Shown here: positions 42,054-50,806 of the stretch, piece by piece
Position numbering within the stretch: the first letter of the stretch is position 1
How the letters are laid out: every line of letters starts with the position of its first letter
Source of the DNA: JBHGYD01 sp041920415
Lineage (GTDB): Bacteria > Bacillota > Bacilli > Bacillales > Anoxybacillaceae
Direction: 5' to 3'
DNA: 62,199 nt
Assembly: GCA_041920415.1 (NCBI GenBank)
Contig: JBHGYD010000040.1
Location: 1-62,199, forward strand
Notes under the pieces: model-generated
What the model saw: the letters and a program-made list of their open reading frames with translations, nothing else
The model's database searches: none
What the model was told of the DNA's origin: nothing
Translations under genes and position numbers: made by a program

Positions 42054-42407
42054 CTATACCATTTTAAACTGCTCTTGTCTTTTTGGCAGAAACTCGTCTG
42101 CTTTTATTTGCGCTTCAATCTCTTTAGCGGACGACATTGCATCATGAAAAGAGTGAATAGGCGAGGAGATAAAGTGTGGATACTCATAGTAAAATACTTT
42201 TTCAACGTTAGATGGATACACAACAACTTTCCAATGATATATTTCGCTATCTTTGTGAATGGGTGAACCTTCTAAAGCAACAAGCCAATGGGTAACCAAC
42301 AAAAGTTTCTCTTTTTCTTTAGAAAACGCTTTGAAAAGGGTAGTGCGATCTTTTTCACCCATTGGAATGAACGATTTTGGATAAAATTCTCTATAATTTG
42401 GAAACAT
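42054..42407 (-). CDS. Hypothetical protein (117 aa)
   Basis: A soluble-looking protein rich in aromatic and charged residues (FYPKSFIPMGEKDRTTLFKA, then LVTHWLVALEGSPIHKDSE). I do not recognise a family. The gene is well supported: AAAGGAGGT lies at ideal spacing before ATG 42407. It is transcribed away from the FNR-controlled hemerythrin gene, and its 3' end abuts the fixX remnant. Function is unknown. Confidence 0.6.
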   Translation of the reverse strand: MFPNYREFYPKSFIPMGEKDRTTLFKAFSKEKEKLLLVTHWLVALEGSPIHKDSEIYHWKVVVYPSNVEKVFYYEYPHFISSPIHSFHDAMSSAKEIEAQIKADEFLPKRQEQFKMV

Positions 42408-42528
42408 AAAATTTACCTCCTTTCGTTTCGAAGTGTTTCCTGTAATTTATATATATGAAGAGAAATGTTAATTTGTATTATTACTTTTATTTTTTGAGCA
42501 TTAGATTTGAAAAAAGAAACAACTAACA

Positions 42529-42544
42529 TGTGATGTATATCACG
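42529..42544. promoter_or_regulatory. FNR box upstream of the hemerythrin gene
   Basis: TGTGA-N6-TCACG matches the FNR/Crp-type palindrome TGTGA-N6-TCACA at nine of ten fixed positions. Its centre (42536.5) is 29.5 bp before the first base of TAAAAT at 42566, which places it at about -41.5, the class II activator position. Confidence 0.82.
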
Positions 42545-42565
42545 TCATTATTTGTCTATGATAAG

Positions 42566-42571
42566 TAAAAT
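42566..42571 (+). promoter_or_regulatory. -10 element of the hemerythrin gene
   Basis: TAAAAT, correctly spaced from the FNR box; no good -35 is present, as expected of an activator-dependent promoter. Predicted transcription start is near 42578. Confidence 0.6.
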
Positions 42572-42602
42572 AAAAATAGAGAGATACGAGGAGGGATTTG
42601 TG

Positions 42603-43139
42603 ATGGAAATTTCACCTTGCAGTATGCTGCATGACGGGGATGTGCGTTTATGTCCGGCTTTACAACAGCTAAAAGCTGAACACGAACCGTTAAATGATCA
42701 AAAAAAAGAATTGTTTGAAATAGCACAGAAAATCAGTCAAAATAAAGAAGTAGAAAACTGGAAAGATGCGTTATTGAATTTACGTGAAAAGGTTCAAGCG
42801 TTTATCGACCATTTAGATCCACATTCTGAAAGGGAAGAAGGCGTTTTGTTCCCGATGATGGCCGAGTATATTGGCAGAACATCAGGACCTATTGCAGTAA
42901 TGGAATATGAGCATGATCAAGCGAAGCGAAATATCGCTGCTTTTTTAGAACAAACAGCAACACTTTCAGAAGTAGTTGACAGTGAAACGGCGAAACAGTT
43001 AGCTTTTTATGTTATAAATGCCTATCATATTTTAACTGAGCACTTTATGAAAGAAGAGAATGTTCTTTTCCCAATGGCTGAAAAATTATTATCCGCTCAA
43101 GAAAAAGAAGAACTTGCTCAAAAAATCAAAGCTATATAA
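42603..43139 (+). CDS. Hemerythrin HHE domain protein
   Basis: A 178-residue four-helix protein with the di-iron ligand pattern of hemerythrin-like proteins: HEPLNDQ, HLDPHSEREEGVLFP, MEYEHDQAKR and HILTEHFMKEENVLFP. The N-terminal PCSMLHDGDVRLCPAL carries two cysteines. Such proteins bind O2 or NO, or repair nitrosatively damaged Fe-S clusters (RIC/YtfE-like). ATG 42603 follows AGGAGGG at 8 nt. An FNR box upstream shows it is induced without oxygen, beside nitrate reductase, which generates nitrite and NO. A role in NO or Fe-S protection is inferred. Confidence 0.88.
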   Translation: MEISPCSMLHDGDVRLCPALQQLKAEHEPLNDQKKELFEIAQKISQNKEVENWKDALLNLREKVQAFIDHLDPHSEREEGVLFPMMAEYIGRTSGPIAVMEYEHDQAKRNIAAFLEQTATLSEVVDSETAKQLAFYVINAYHILTEHFMKEENVLFPMAEKLLSAQEKEELAQKIKAI

Positions 43140-43143
43140 GAAC

Positions 43144-43186
43144 AAAACGGCTTTCCTTGCTCATAAAAAAGGAAAGTCGTTTTTTA
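43144..43186 (+). terminator. Rho-independent terminator after the hemerythrin gene
   Basis: The stem aaaacggctttcc / ggaaagtcgtttt ends in a T-run. Confidence 0.88.
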
Positions 43187-43196
43187 GTCTCAAAAA

Positions 43197-43237
43197 AAGG
43201 GGATATCTCCTAACGAACGAGATATCCCGCTTTTTTT
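43197..43237. terminator. Bidirectional terminator at the end of narGHJI
   Basis: The stem gggatatct / agatatccc has T-runs in both directions and overlaps the narI stop codon; it ends the nar operon. Confidence 0.88.
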
Positions 43238-43940
43238 ATCTTATTTGATTAGAAGTGTTGGCTTGTTTTGGCATTCGTTTTCTGTAAACGACATAGCTGC
43301 GGTTTAAGTAGCGGAGCGGAAGGCTGAAGACGTGAACAAGTCTTGTAAACGGCCATACCAAAAAAATGCCGAGAGCTGCTAAAATATGAATTTTGAACCA
43401 TATCGGTACGTTATCCATATATGATGGATCGGCTTGAAACGTTAATAAACTTCGAAACCATGGACCAATCGCTGTTCGGTAGTCAAAGCCATTTGAATCA
43501 ATGTTTAAAAAAGTGGAAGATAATCCGGTTAATACGACAATTGCTAGGAAGAAGAGCGCAATAAAATCACCGCGGCTGCTCGTCATTTTTACACGTTTCA
43601 CCGTTAAGCGGCGGTGAATTAAAATGAGTAAGCCGATGATTGCTGCAAGACCTGCTGGAATTCCGCCTGCAAGAGCAACAATATGATATTTTTCCTCTGA
43701 CACGCCGATCGTTTCGTAAAATCCTTCAGGAATTAAAATTCCCATCACATGTCCGAAAAAGACGAAAATAATTCCCCAATGAAATAGCGTGCTGCCAAGC
43801 CGCAATTCTTTTTTCTCAAGGATTTCGCTTGATTTTGATGTCCAGCCAAACTGGTCATGGTTATAGCGGTAAATATGCCCACCGATAAAAATCGTAAAAA
43901 CGATATAAGGGAGAATGACCCAAAGAAATTGATCGAACAC
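43236..43940 (-). CDS. narI: Nitrate reductase gamma subunit (cytochrome b)
   Basis: A 234-residue membrane protein with five helices that carries two b-type hemes and passes electrons from menaquinol to NarH. Heme-ligating histidines are in GGHIYRYNHDQFGW, LFHWGIIFVFFGHVMG and WFKIHILAALGIFLVWPFTR with RLVHVFSLP. The start is GTG 43940 (MFDQFLW) with AAAGGAAGTG upstream, 2 nt after narJ. It is the last gene of narGHJI. Confidence 0.96.
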   Translation of the reverse strand: MFDQFLWVILPYIVFTIFIGGHIYRYNHDQFGWTSKSSEILEKKELRLGSTLFHWGIIFVFFGHVMGILIPEGFYETIGVSEEKYHIVALAGGIPAGLAAIIGLLILIHRRLTVKRVKMTSSRGDFIALFFLAIVVLTGLSSTFLNIDSNGFDYRTAIGPWFRSLLTFQADPSYMDNVPIWFKIHILAALGIFLVWPFTRLVHVFSLPLRYLNRSYVVYRKRMPKQANTSNQIR

Positions 43941-43942
43941 GC

Positions 43943-44491
43943 TTATACACTTCCTTTCGGTATTGTTTTCACACCGATTTCTTCTAACGCCATTAAAATA
44001 ACGTCAAATACAACCGTATAGTAATTTTCGCTTGCAATCAGTTGTTTACGAATCTCTTCTATATTTTGTAAATATTTTTGAAAAATCGGAACGACGTATT
44101 GTTGTTCTGCCTGAGCAGCAAATTCGAGCATAAGCGGCAAGTAGTCCGGAAGCTCTTTATCGGTTATCTCGAAACCAGCTGCTCTGTATTGTTGTTTTAA
44201 TTCGAGAAGTTCAATGCCGCGCTCACGCTGTTCACCTGTGTTCATATACGTGACATACATATTTGTTTTTTTGCCAAAATCAAACGTATAGACGTATGTT
44301 TCAATTCGTTCGCGTGTTGGTAATGTTTTTACATATTCAATAAACTTCGTGATATTTTGGACGATTTGCCGATGCGGCAAATCGTCTATCATTTGTAAAC
44401 AATCGTCCAAATCATTACTCCATTCGTCATCAGGGTATGATAACAAATAAGAAGCACATTGGAAAACGGTTTGCATCTGTTCGTATTTCAT
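43943..44491 (-). CDS. narJ: Nitrate reductase assembly chaperone NarJ
   Basis: A 182-residue TorD/NarJ-type chaperone needed for molybdenum-cofactor insertion into NarG and for membrane attachment of NarGH. It shows the family's helical repeat pattern, with YEQMQTVFQCASYLLSYPDD at the start and ELPDYLPLMLEFAAQAEQ in the middle. It lies between narH and narI as usual. ATG 44491 has AGGGGATG upstream. Confidence 0.95.
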   Translation of the reverse strand: MKYEQMQTVFQCASYLLSYPDDEWSNDLDDCLQMIDDLPHRQIVQNITKFIEYVKTLPTRERIETYVYTFDFGKKTNMYVTYMNTGEQRERGIELLELKQQYRAAGFEITDKELPDYLPLMLEFAAQAEQQYVVPIFQKYLQNIEEIRKQLIASENYYTVVFDVILMALEEIGVKTIPKGSV

Positions 44492-44507
44492 AGAAAATCA
44501 TCCCCTG

Positions 44508-45980
44508 TTATGAGAGTGTTCCACAAGAACCTGGTCCACCGGCAAATGATAAGCCGCAGCTTCCTTGTTCGGCGTATAAATTCGCTACTTCTTCACGATG
44601 CGATGCTGGAATCACGAAACGGTCATGGTATTTCGCAATGGCCAGTAAACGATACATGTCTTGAATATCTTGCTCGCTCAAGCCAAGCTCTTTGATCATT
44701 GTTATATTTGGCTGTTTATTTGTTTGAATCGCACGCATATAATTACGCATGACCGCCATTTTTTTTAATGTCGTGCGAATGTGTGATTGATCTCCAGCTG
44801 TTAACAGATTGGCTAAATATTCAATTGGAATGCGCATTTGATCAATAGCAGGGAAAATATCTTCTTCGTTTGCGTTACTACCCTTGCCCTCGATCATGTT
44901 CATAATTGGGCTTAATGGTGGGATATACCATACCATTGGCATTGTTCGATATTCTGGATGTAATGGAAGAGCGATTTTCCAATCGATAATCATTTTGTAA
45001 ATCGGTGATTTTTGTGCCGCTTCAATCCATTCTTGTGGAATTCCTTCTTCTTTTGCTTTAGCGATCACTTCAGGATCATTTGGGTCTAAGAAAATTTCTA
45101 GCTGCGCTTTGTATAAATCTTTTTCATTTTCTACGCTGGCAGCTTCTTTCACTTTATCGGCATCATATAACATGATACCGATGTAGCGGATGCGTCCGAC
45201 ACATGTTTCCGAGCAAATGGTTGGCATTCCTGCTTCAATTCTTGGGAAGCAAAGCGTACATTTTTCCGCTTTATTCGTTTGCCAGTTAAAATATACTTTT
45301 TTGTATGGACAGCTTGTTACACAATAGCGCCATGCGCGGCATGCGTTTTGATCGACTAAAACGATACCGTCTTCGTCGCGTTTATACATTGCTCCTGATG
45401 GACAACTTGATACGCAAGGTGGGTTAATACAATGTTCACAAATACGCGGTAAGTACATCATAAACACATTTTCAAATTCTGTTTTAATCGAGTTTTCCAT
45501 TTTTAGTACGTTCGGATCTTGAAGACCTGTCACGTGCGCGCCGGCTAAATCATCTTCCCAGTTTGGTCCCCATTCAAGTTCCATAAATTCACCGGTGATG
45601 GCTGATTTCGGTCTAGCCACCGGCTGGTATTTCTTTTGCGGGCTGTTCGTTAATGTTTCGTAATCGTAATTCCAAGGCTCATAATAGTCGTCAATTGTCG
45701 GTTGGTACGGGTTATAGAAGAGATTTAAGAGACGATTTGCTTTTGAGCCGGATTTTAATTGTAATTCACCGTTTTTCAGTTCCCAACCGCCTTTATATTT
45801 TTCTTGGTCTTCCCATTGTTTTGGATAGCCGATTCCAGGTTTTGTTTCAACATTGTTGAAATACATATATTCGGCACCTGGACGGTTTGTCCAGGTGTTT
45901 TTGCATGTAACGCTGCATGTATGGCAGCCAATACATTTATCAAGGTTCATGACCATTCCGACTTGTGCTTTAATCTTCAA
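44508..45980 (-). CDS. narH: Nitrate reductase beta subunit (Fe-S)
   Basis: A 490-residue subunit with four Fe-S clusters: CIGCHTCSVTC near the N-terminus (Cys16-Cys26), CEHCINPPCVSSCPSGA, CRAWRYCVTSCPYKKV (the tryptophan in the place of one cysteine marks the [3Fe-4S] cluster) and CTLCFPRIEAG with CSETC. The start is TTG 45980 (MKIKAQVGMVMNLDKC), because GGAGG lies 9 nt upstream and this matches other NarH N-termini; an earlier TTG at 45989 abuts the ribosome site. It overlaps the narG stop codon by 11 nt. Confidence 0.96.
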   Translation of the reverse strand: MKIKAQVGMVMNLDKCIGCHTCSVTCKNTWTNRPGAEYMYFNNVETKPGIGYPKQWEDQEKYKGGWELKNGELQLKSGSKANRLLNLFYNPYQPTIDDYYEPWNYDYETLTNSPQKKYQPVARPKSAITGEFMELEWGPNWEDDLAGAHVTGLQDPNVLKMENSIKTEFENVFMMYLPRICEHCINPPCVSSCPSGAMYKRDEDGIVLVDQNACRAWRYCVTSCPYKKVYFNWQTNKAEKCTLCFPRIEAGMPTICSETCVGRIRYIGIMLYDADKVKEAASVENEKDLYKAQLEIFLDPNDPEVIAKAKEEGIPQEWIEAAQKSPIYKMIIDWKIALPLHPEYRTMPMVWYIPPLSPIMNMIEGKGSNANEEDIFPAIDQMRIPIEYLANLLTAGDQSHIRTTLKKMAVMRNYMRAIQTNKQPNITMIKELGLSEQDIQDMYRLLAIAKYHDRFVIPASHREEVANLYAEQGSCGLSFAGGPGSCGTLS

Positions 45981-48900
45981 GCCAATCAACCTCCTTCAAT
46001 TTGCGGATGATCACATGTAAGTCACGTTGGTTACCGGTTGGGCCATAATAGTTAAAGCCATAGCTTAATTGAGCGTACCCGCCGATCATGTGAGTTGGTT
46101 TCACATGAATTCTCGTTGGGCTGTTATGTGTGCCGCCACGGTTGTTTGTTAGTTTTGTACCAGGAACGTTAATGTGACGATCTTGCGCATGGTGCATAAA
46201 CGCCATTCCTCTTGGTATTCGATGAGAGACAACGGCACGTGCAACGACGACACCATTTCGGTTGAAACATTCAATCCAATCGTTATCTCGAATGCCCGCT
46301 TCTTCCGCATCATCTTTGTTTAACCAAATCGTCGGTCCGCCTCGGAAAAGGGTTAGCATTGGTTGAGAATCGAAATACATACTGTGAATCGACCATTTAT
46401 TATGCGGTGTTAAATAGTTTAACGTAATTTCTTTTCCTTCCACTTGCGGACGATCTTTTCTAAATGGTTTGTGTTGTAAAATCGGCTTGAATGTGGCCAT
46501 TGTTTCACCAAATTCTTGCATAAGTTCATGATCGACATAGAACGATTGACGACCGGTGATCGTTCTCCAAGGGATGAGACGTTCTACATTCGTTGTAAAT
46601 GGTGAATAACGTCTACCACCTTTTTCTGAACCGCTAAAAGCAGGGGAAGTGATAACCGATTTTGGTTGGGCTGTGATTTGTTCAAATGTAAAGCATTCTT
46701 CTTCTCGTTCAATTGCTAAGTCTTTTAACTGTAAATTTGTTTTCTTTTCAAGTGCTTCCCATGCTTTTACAGCGACTTTTCCGTTTGTTGTTGAAGAAAG
46801 GGTAAGGATCGCTTCAGCGACTTTTTTCGGATCACTAATGTCTGGGCAACCGTTTGCAATGGTCGGTTTATTCACTGTACCTAATACTTTTTTCAATTTT
46901 TCATATTCTTCTTGCGCAGACCAGTTAATGCCTTTAATACCGTATGGAAGTTTGGCAATGTTCGGTCCAAGCGCTGTCATTTTATCGAATAGTTGTGTAT
47001 AATCACGTTCAACAACATGAATTTGCGGCATTGTTTTTCCTGGAATTGGCTCACATTCGCCTTTGCTCCAATCTTTTATTTTTCCTAATGGCTGCGCTAA
47101 TTCTTGCGGTGTATCATGCAAGAGTGGGGTAGCAACCACTTCTTTTACAGGTTTCATGCCAATTTCTTTTGCAAGTTTTGATACCGCTTCTGCTAATGAC
47201 TTGAAAATATCCCAGTCTGAACGTGCTTCCCACGGTGCAGAAATGGCTGGGTTAAACGGATGAATAAATGGATGCATGTCGGTGCTGCTTAAATCGTGTT
47301 TTTCATACCACGTAGCAGCTGGTAGAACCACATCGGAATAAAGAGCGGTTCCTGCCATACGGAAATCCAAGTTAACAAGTAAATCAAGCTTTCCTTCCGG
47401 TGCTTTGTCGCGCCATGTAATTTCTTCTGGTCGCAAGCTGTCTTCATCATCGTTCATCAGGCCGTGGGTTGTGCCAAGCAGATATTTTAAGAAATACTCA
47501 TGGCCTTTACCTGAGCTTGAAATTAAGTTAGCGCGCCAGACAATTAAGTTTCTTGGGAAGTTGTTTTCATTGTCAGGGTCTTCAATCGCGAATTTTAATT
47601 TTTTTTCTTTTAGTTGTTGGGCAACATATTGCCCAATTTCTTCCGTTGTTGTTGCGCCAGAGGCAACTGCCTCGTTATAAAGGTCAATGCCGTTCTTTTC
47701 AAATGTCGGATAAGATGGAAGCCAACCGAGTCTCGCTGCAAGTACGTTATAGTCGGCATAATGTTGATAGCGCGCTTTTTTCACAAGCGGTGAGACGAGT
47801 TCGCCAACCGGTGTTTCTTCATAACGCCATTGGTCGGTCGCGAAATAGAAGAACGATGTTCCGTTTTGCAACTTCGGTGGCATTTGCCAGTCGCGAGCTG
47901 TGGTGATATTTTGCCAACCTTCAGCTGGTCTTAGCTTTTCTTGACCAACGTAGTGAGCCCAACCACCGCCATTTACGCCTTGTGCTCCAACAAATAAGAC
48001 AAGGTTGAGAACGGCGCGGTAAATCGTATCAGAGTTAAACCAATGGTTAATCCCTGCACCGACAATAATCATGGAACGACCGTTTGTATCGATCGCGTTT
48101 TGTGCAAATTCACGGGCGATTTTAATAACGAGTTCGCGTTTGACTCCCGTGATGCTTTCTTGCCATGCCGGCGTGAAAGGAATTGGGGCATCGAACGTTT
48201 TCGCAACCATTCCACCAATTCCGCGATCAACACCGTAATTCGCTAATACTAAATCGTATACTGTTGTTACGTACATTTCGCCTGCTTCCGTTTGAACTTT
48301 CTTCATTGGAACAGCCCGCTCTAAAATTTGATTTCCTTCGTGGGAGAAGTACGGAATTTGAATCGTTGCGATTTCATCCTCGATTCCTAAAAATGAAAGC
48401 CTTGGATCAATCGATTCGCCTGTTTCTTCGTCAACCATATGCAAGTTCCATTTCCCTTTATCTTCCCAACGGGATCCCATCGTTCCGTTTGGAATCGCAA
48501 ATGAGTTTGTTTTTTCGTTAAATACAGCAGGCTTCCATTCGGCGTTCCCTGTTTTTCTTCCAAGGTCTTTAGCATTTAAGAAACGGTCAGCTCTCCATTT
48601 GTCGCCTTGTTTTTTTAATGTAACAATAAATGGAAAATCAGTGTATGTTTTTGCGTAATGTTTAAAATAATCGATTTCGCGTTCGACATAAAATTCTTTT
48701 AAAATGACATGTCCCATCGCCATTGCAAGAGCGCCGTCTGTTCCTTGTTTGACGTTCATCCAATCATCGGCGAATTTAGTAGACTCGGCAAAATCAGGGC
48801 TAATCGAAACAACTTTTGTTCCTTTGTAGCGAACTTCGGCTAAGAAGTGGGCATCTGGCGTTCGTGTCATTGGAACGTTTGAGCCCCATGTAATAATATA

Positions 48901-49653
48901 GCCAGAGTTGTACCAATCGCTTGATTCAGGGACATCTGTTTGATCTCCCCATATTTGCGGTGAAGCTGGAGGTAAATCAGCATACCAGTCGTAAAAGCTT
49001 AACATTGGTCCGCCCATTAATGACATAAAGCGAGCTCCGGCTGCGTGACTGACCATTGACATTGCAGGAATTGGTGAAAATCCAACGTTGCGGTCTGGTC
49101 CGTATTTGATGACTGTATACAAAAGAGAAGTGGCGACAAGTTTTAACACTTCGTCCCATTCCGCGCGAACGAAGCCGCCTTTTCCGCGTGCTTGCTTGTA
49201 ACGTTTTGCTTTTTCTGGATTTTCGACGATGTTTTTCCATGCTTCAAGCGGGTTTTTATGTTCGTTTAATGCTTCGCGCCACATATCCATGAGTACTCCG
49301 CGCACATATGGATATTTGACGCGAAGAGGGCTGTAAATGTACCATGAAAAACTGGCACCGCGAGGACAGCCGCGTGGTTCAAAGTCGGGCATGTCAGGTC
49401 CAGTGGACGGATAATCAATTTGTTGTCCTTCCCATGTGACAATGCCATCTTTGACGTAAATATTCCAGCTGCATGATCCCGTGCAGTTCACCCCGTGAGT
49501 GGAACGGACGACTTTATCGTGCTGCCATCTGCGGCGATATGCGTTTTCCCAATCGCGGTCGCCATATGTGACTTCACTATGTTGATCTGCATGCCGTTCA
49601 ATCGGTTGAATATATTTGAAACGGTTGAATAGCGGAGATTTTTTCTTGTTCAC
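45970..49653 (-). CDS. narG: Nitrate reductase alpha subunit (Mo-bisMGD)
   Basis: A 1227-residue respiratory nitrate reductase catalytic subunit on the cytoplasmic face of the membrane. The N-terminal [4Fe-4S] cluster FS0 is bound by His53, Cys57 and Cys61 in HGVNCTGSCSW and by Cys96 in RGCPRG. The molybdenum ligand region is WGSNVPMTRTPDAHF. The C-terminal part ends NYYGPTGNQRDLHVII. It reduces nitrate to nitrite with electrons from NarI and NarH. An FNR box and a -10 are 60-80 nt upstream, fitting anaerobic induction. No narK transporter or nitrite reductase is in the window. Confidence 0.98.
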   Translation of the reverse strand: MNKKKSPLFNRFKYIQPIERHADQHSEVTYGDRDWENAYRRRWQHDKVVRSTHGVNCTGSCSWNIYVKDGIVTWEGQQIDYPSTGPDMPDFEPRGCPRGASFSWYIYSPLRVKYPYVRGVLMDMWREALNEHKNPLEAWKNIVENPEKAKRYKQARGKGGFVRAEWDEVLKLVATSLLYTVIKYGPDRNVGFSPIPAMSMVSHAAGARFMSLMGGPMLSFYDWYADLPPASPQIWGDQTDVPESSDWYNSGYIITWGSNVPMTRTPDAHFLAEVRYKGTKVVSISPDFAESTKFADDWMNVKQGTDGALAMAMGHVILKEFYVEREIDYFKHYAKTYTDFPFIVTLKKQGDKWRADRFLNAKDLGRKTGNAEWKPAVFNEKTNSFAIPNGTMGSRWEDKGKWNLHMVDEETGESIDPRLSFLGIEDEIATIQIPYFSHEGNQILERAVPMKKVQTEAGEMYVTTVYDLVLANYGVDRGIGGMVAKTFDAPIPFTPAWQESITGVKRELVIKIAREFAQNAIDTNGRSMIIVGAGINHWFNSDTIYRAVLNLVLFVGAQGVNGGGWAHYVGQEKLRPAEGWQNITTARDWQMPPKLQNGTSFFYFATDQWRYEETPVGELVSPLVKKARYQHYADYNVLAARLGWLPSYPTFEKNGIDLYNEAVASGATTTEEIGQYVAQQLKEKKLKFAIEDPDNENNFPRNLIVWRANLISSSGKGHEYFLKYLLGTTHGLMNDDEDSLRPEEITWRDKAPEGKLDLLVNLDFRMAGTALYSDVVLPAATWYEKHDLSSTDMHPFIHPFNPAISAPWEARSDWDIFKSLAEAVSKLAKEIGMKPVKEVVATPLLHDTPQELAQPLGKIKDWSKGECEPIPGKTMPQIHVVERDYTQLFDKMTALGPNIAKLPYGIKGINWSAQEEYEKLKKVLGTVNKPTIANGCPDISDPKKVAEAILTLSSTTNGKVAVKAWEALEKKTNLQLKDLAIEREEECFTFEQITAQPKSVITSPAFSGSEKGGRRYSPFTTNVERLIPWRTITGRQSFYVDHELMQEFGETMATFKPILQHKPFRKDRPQVEGKEITLNYLTPHNKWSIHSMYFDSQPMLTLFRGGPTIWLNKDDAEEAGIRDNDWIECFNRNGVVVARAVVSHRIPRGMAFMHHAQDRHINVPGTKLTNNRGGTHNSPTRIHVKPTHMIGGYAQLSYGFNYYGPTGNQRDLHVIIRKLKEVDWLED

Positions 49654-49691
49654 TTCGTTTCACTCCTTGAAAATCAATTTGTGTAATTTTA

Positions 49692-49697
49692 CTATAA
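49692..49697 (-). promoter_or_regulatory. -10 element of the narGHJI promoter
   Basis: TATAGT on the minus strand, five of six to consensus, spaced from the FNR box as in class II promoters. Confidence 0.6.
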
Positions 49698-49718
49698 ACA
49701 TAATGAAAACGAATCGAT

Positions 49719-49734
49719 GTTAATTTCGTCACAC
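49719..49734. promoter_or_regulatory. FNR box upstream of narG
   Basis: Read toward narG it is TGTGA-N6-TAACA, nine of ten consensus positions. Its centre (49726.5) is 29.5 bp from the first base of the minus-strand -10 TATAGT (49692-49697), so it sits at about -41.5, exactly as in the hemerythrin promoter. Confidence 0.82.
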
Positions 49735-49855
49735 TTCGATGGATTGTCACAAATCTGTCAAAAGGCAGCGAAAAACGTAGAGAACATAAAAAACGAACAA
49801 ATATTATTTTTGTGATATAATAATGAAACTAAAATACAATCGTGTAGGTGATATT

Positions 49856-50362
49856 GTGCGTTATCATACTCATATTGTGACATCGTTACTAATGGGAGCG
49901 GTCGCGGCGTCACAAACGTCGTTATCGTTTACAGTGAGCTATACAGCAGGGATTGTGGCGGGGAGCTTACTTCCAGATATAGACGAACCGAATTCATACG
50001 TCGGCCGGCGTTCTTTTGGGATGTCTAGTAAAGTAAAGGAAGCGTTTGGCCATAGAGGCATGACGCATTCGCTTCTTGTTTGGGCAGTGATTGCGCTTGT
50101 TGTTGCGTTCGAGTCACCATCTTTATTTTCGATTGGCTTTGTGCTAGGATATTTGTTTCATATTATAGAGGACTTTCTTTCTGTTCAAGGGGTGCCGCTT
50201 TTATGGCCGTTCCAAACGAAGCGATATAAAATTCCGTTATATCGAACAGGTAGCGTTTTAGAAACATTGATGTTTTATGGAGCATTTTCGCTATTCATTT
50301 ACATAGGAAGTCAACATCACTTGTTTGCTGAATGGTTACATTCGCTTCAGTTGTTTTTGTAG
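49856..50362 (+). CDS. YdjM-like membrane-bound metal-dependent hydrolase
   Basis: A 168-residue membrane protein with four helices of the LexA-regulated YdjM/DUF457 group. The conserved H-T-H-x6-G start (YHTHIVTSLLMGA), DIDEPNSYVGRR and GHRGMTHSLL are visible, with HIIEDFLSVQGVPLLWPF in the second half. The group resembles zinc-dependent phospholipase-like hydrolases, but activity is unproven. GTG 49856 is chosen because AGGTG lies 5 nt upstream and a TATAAT at about 49815 would start transcription near an earlier ATG (49823). It diverges from narG. Confidence 0.82.
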   Translation: MRYHTHIVTSLLMGAVAASQTSLSFTVSYTAGIVAGSLLPDIDEPNSYVGRRSFGMSSKVKEAFGHRGMTHSLLVWAVIALVVAFESPSLFSIGFVLGYLFHIIEDFLSVQGVPLLWPFQTKRYKIPLYRTGSVLETLMFYGAFSLFIYIGSQHHLFAEWLHSLQLFL

Positions 50363-50408
50363 TAAATACTTCATTAAAAATGGTGAAGTGATATGGCAGT
50401 GTCTAAGG

Positions 50409-50440
50409 AGAAGAATGGTAGTTTGTACATTCTTCTTTTC
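50409..50440 (+). terminator. Hairpin after the YdjM-like gene
   Basis: The stem agaagaatg / cattcttct is followed by tttctttctttatt, a moderately good T-rich tail. Confidence 0.6.
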
Positions 50441-50506
50441 TTTCTTTATTGAATCTGTTATGTTTATGTACGTGAGATGTTTGATGATAGAAAAGAGGTG
50501 GGGTCA

Positions 50507-50779
50507 ATGGAGACGCCCGTCGACATACTGCCATATTTGTCGCTTGTCAGTGCCTTGTTTGTCGCGATGAAGTGTTATATTACTCAGCACCGACAAACGA
50601 AAGCATTTTTATATGATGTTACGCTTGGTCATTTTGAGCAGGAGGTTCATGATGGATACCGCTTCTGCTCGTTTTTCCCAGTTCGTCGCTTCTTTACATC
50701 GCGACAGCGGAAAATACCAGTGCGTGAACGATCGCACGTTTCTGATGAAGAAGGAAATAGGCTCCTTGTTTTTTCATAA
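50507..50779 (+). CDS. mifM: MifM-like regulatory arrest peptide upstream of yidC2
   Basis: A 90-residue protein with one N-terminal transmembrane helix (ILPYLSLVSALFVAMKCYI, residues 7-25) and a basic, aromatic C-terminal region ending SDEEGNRLLVFS. This is the plan of B. subtilis MifM, which has a single membrane segment, a basic-aromatic arrest region and a DEED cluster a few residues before its end. MifM stalls its own ribosome when membrane insertion is poor, which unfolds a hairpin that hides the yidC2 ribosome site. Here that hairpin is present (50762-50799) and its left arm encodes the last five residues. ATG 50507 follows GAGGTG at 6 nt. Overall sequence has diverged strongly, so the identity rests on architecture and position. 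Confidence 0.75.
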   Translation: METPVDILPYLSLVSALFVAMKCYITQHRQTKAFLYDVTLGHFEQEVHDGYRFCSFFPVRRFFTSRQRKIPVRERSHVSDEEGNRLLVFS

Positions 50780-50799
50780 ATCATTGAAAATACAAGGAG
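50762..50799 (+). promoter_or_regulatory. Hairpin sequestering the yidC2 ribosome-binding site
   Basis: Bases 50762-50776 (ctccttgttttttca) pair with 50785-50799 (tgaaaatacaaggag) at 14 of 15 positions around an 8-nt loop that contains the leader's stop codon. The right arm is the AAGGAG of yidC2. A ribosome stalled at the DEE codons (50744-50752) would cover part of the left arm and free the site. Confidence 0.85.
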
Positions 50800-50806
50800 G
50801 ATGTAT

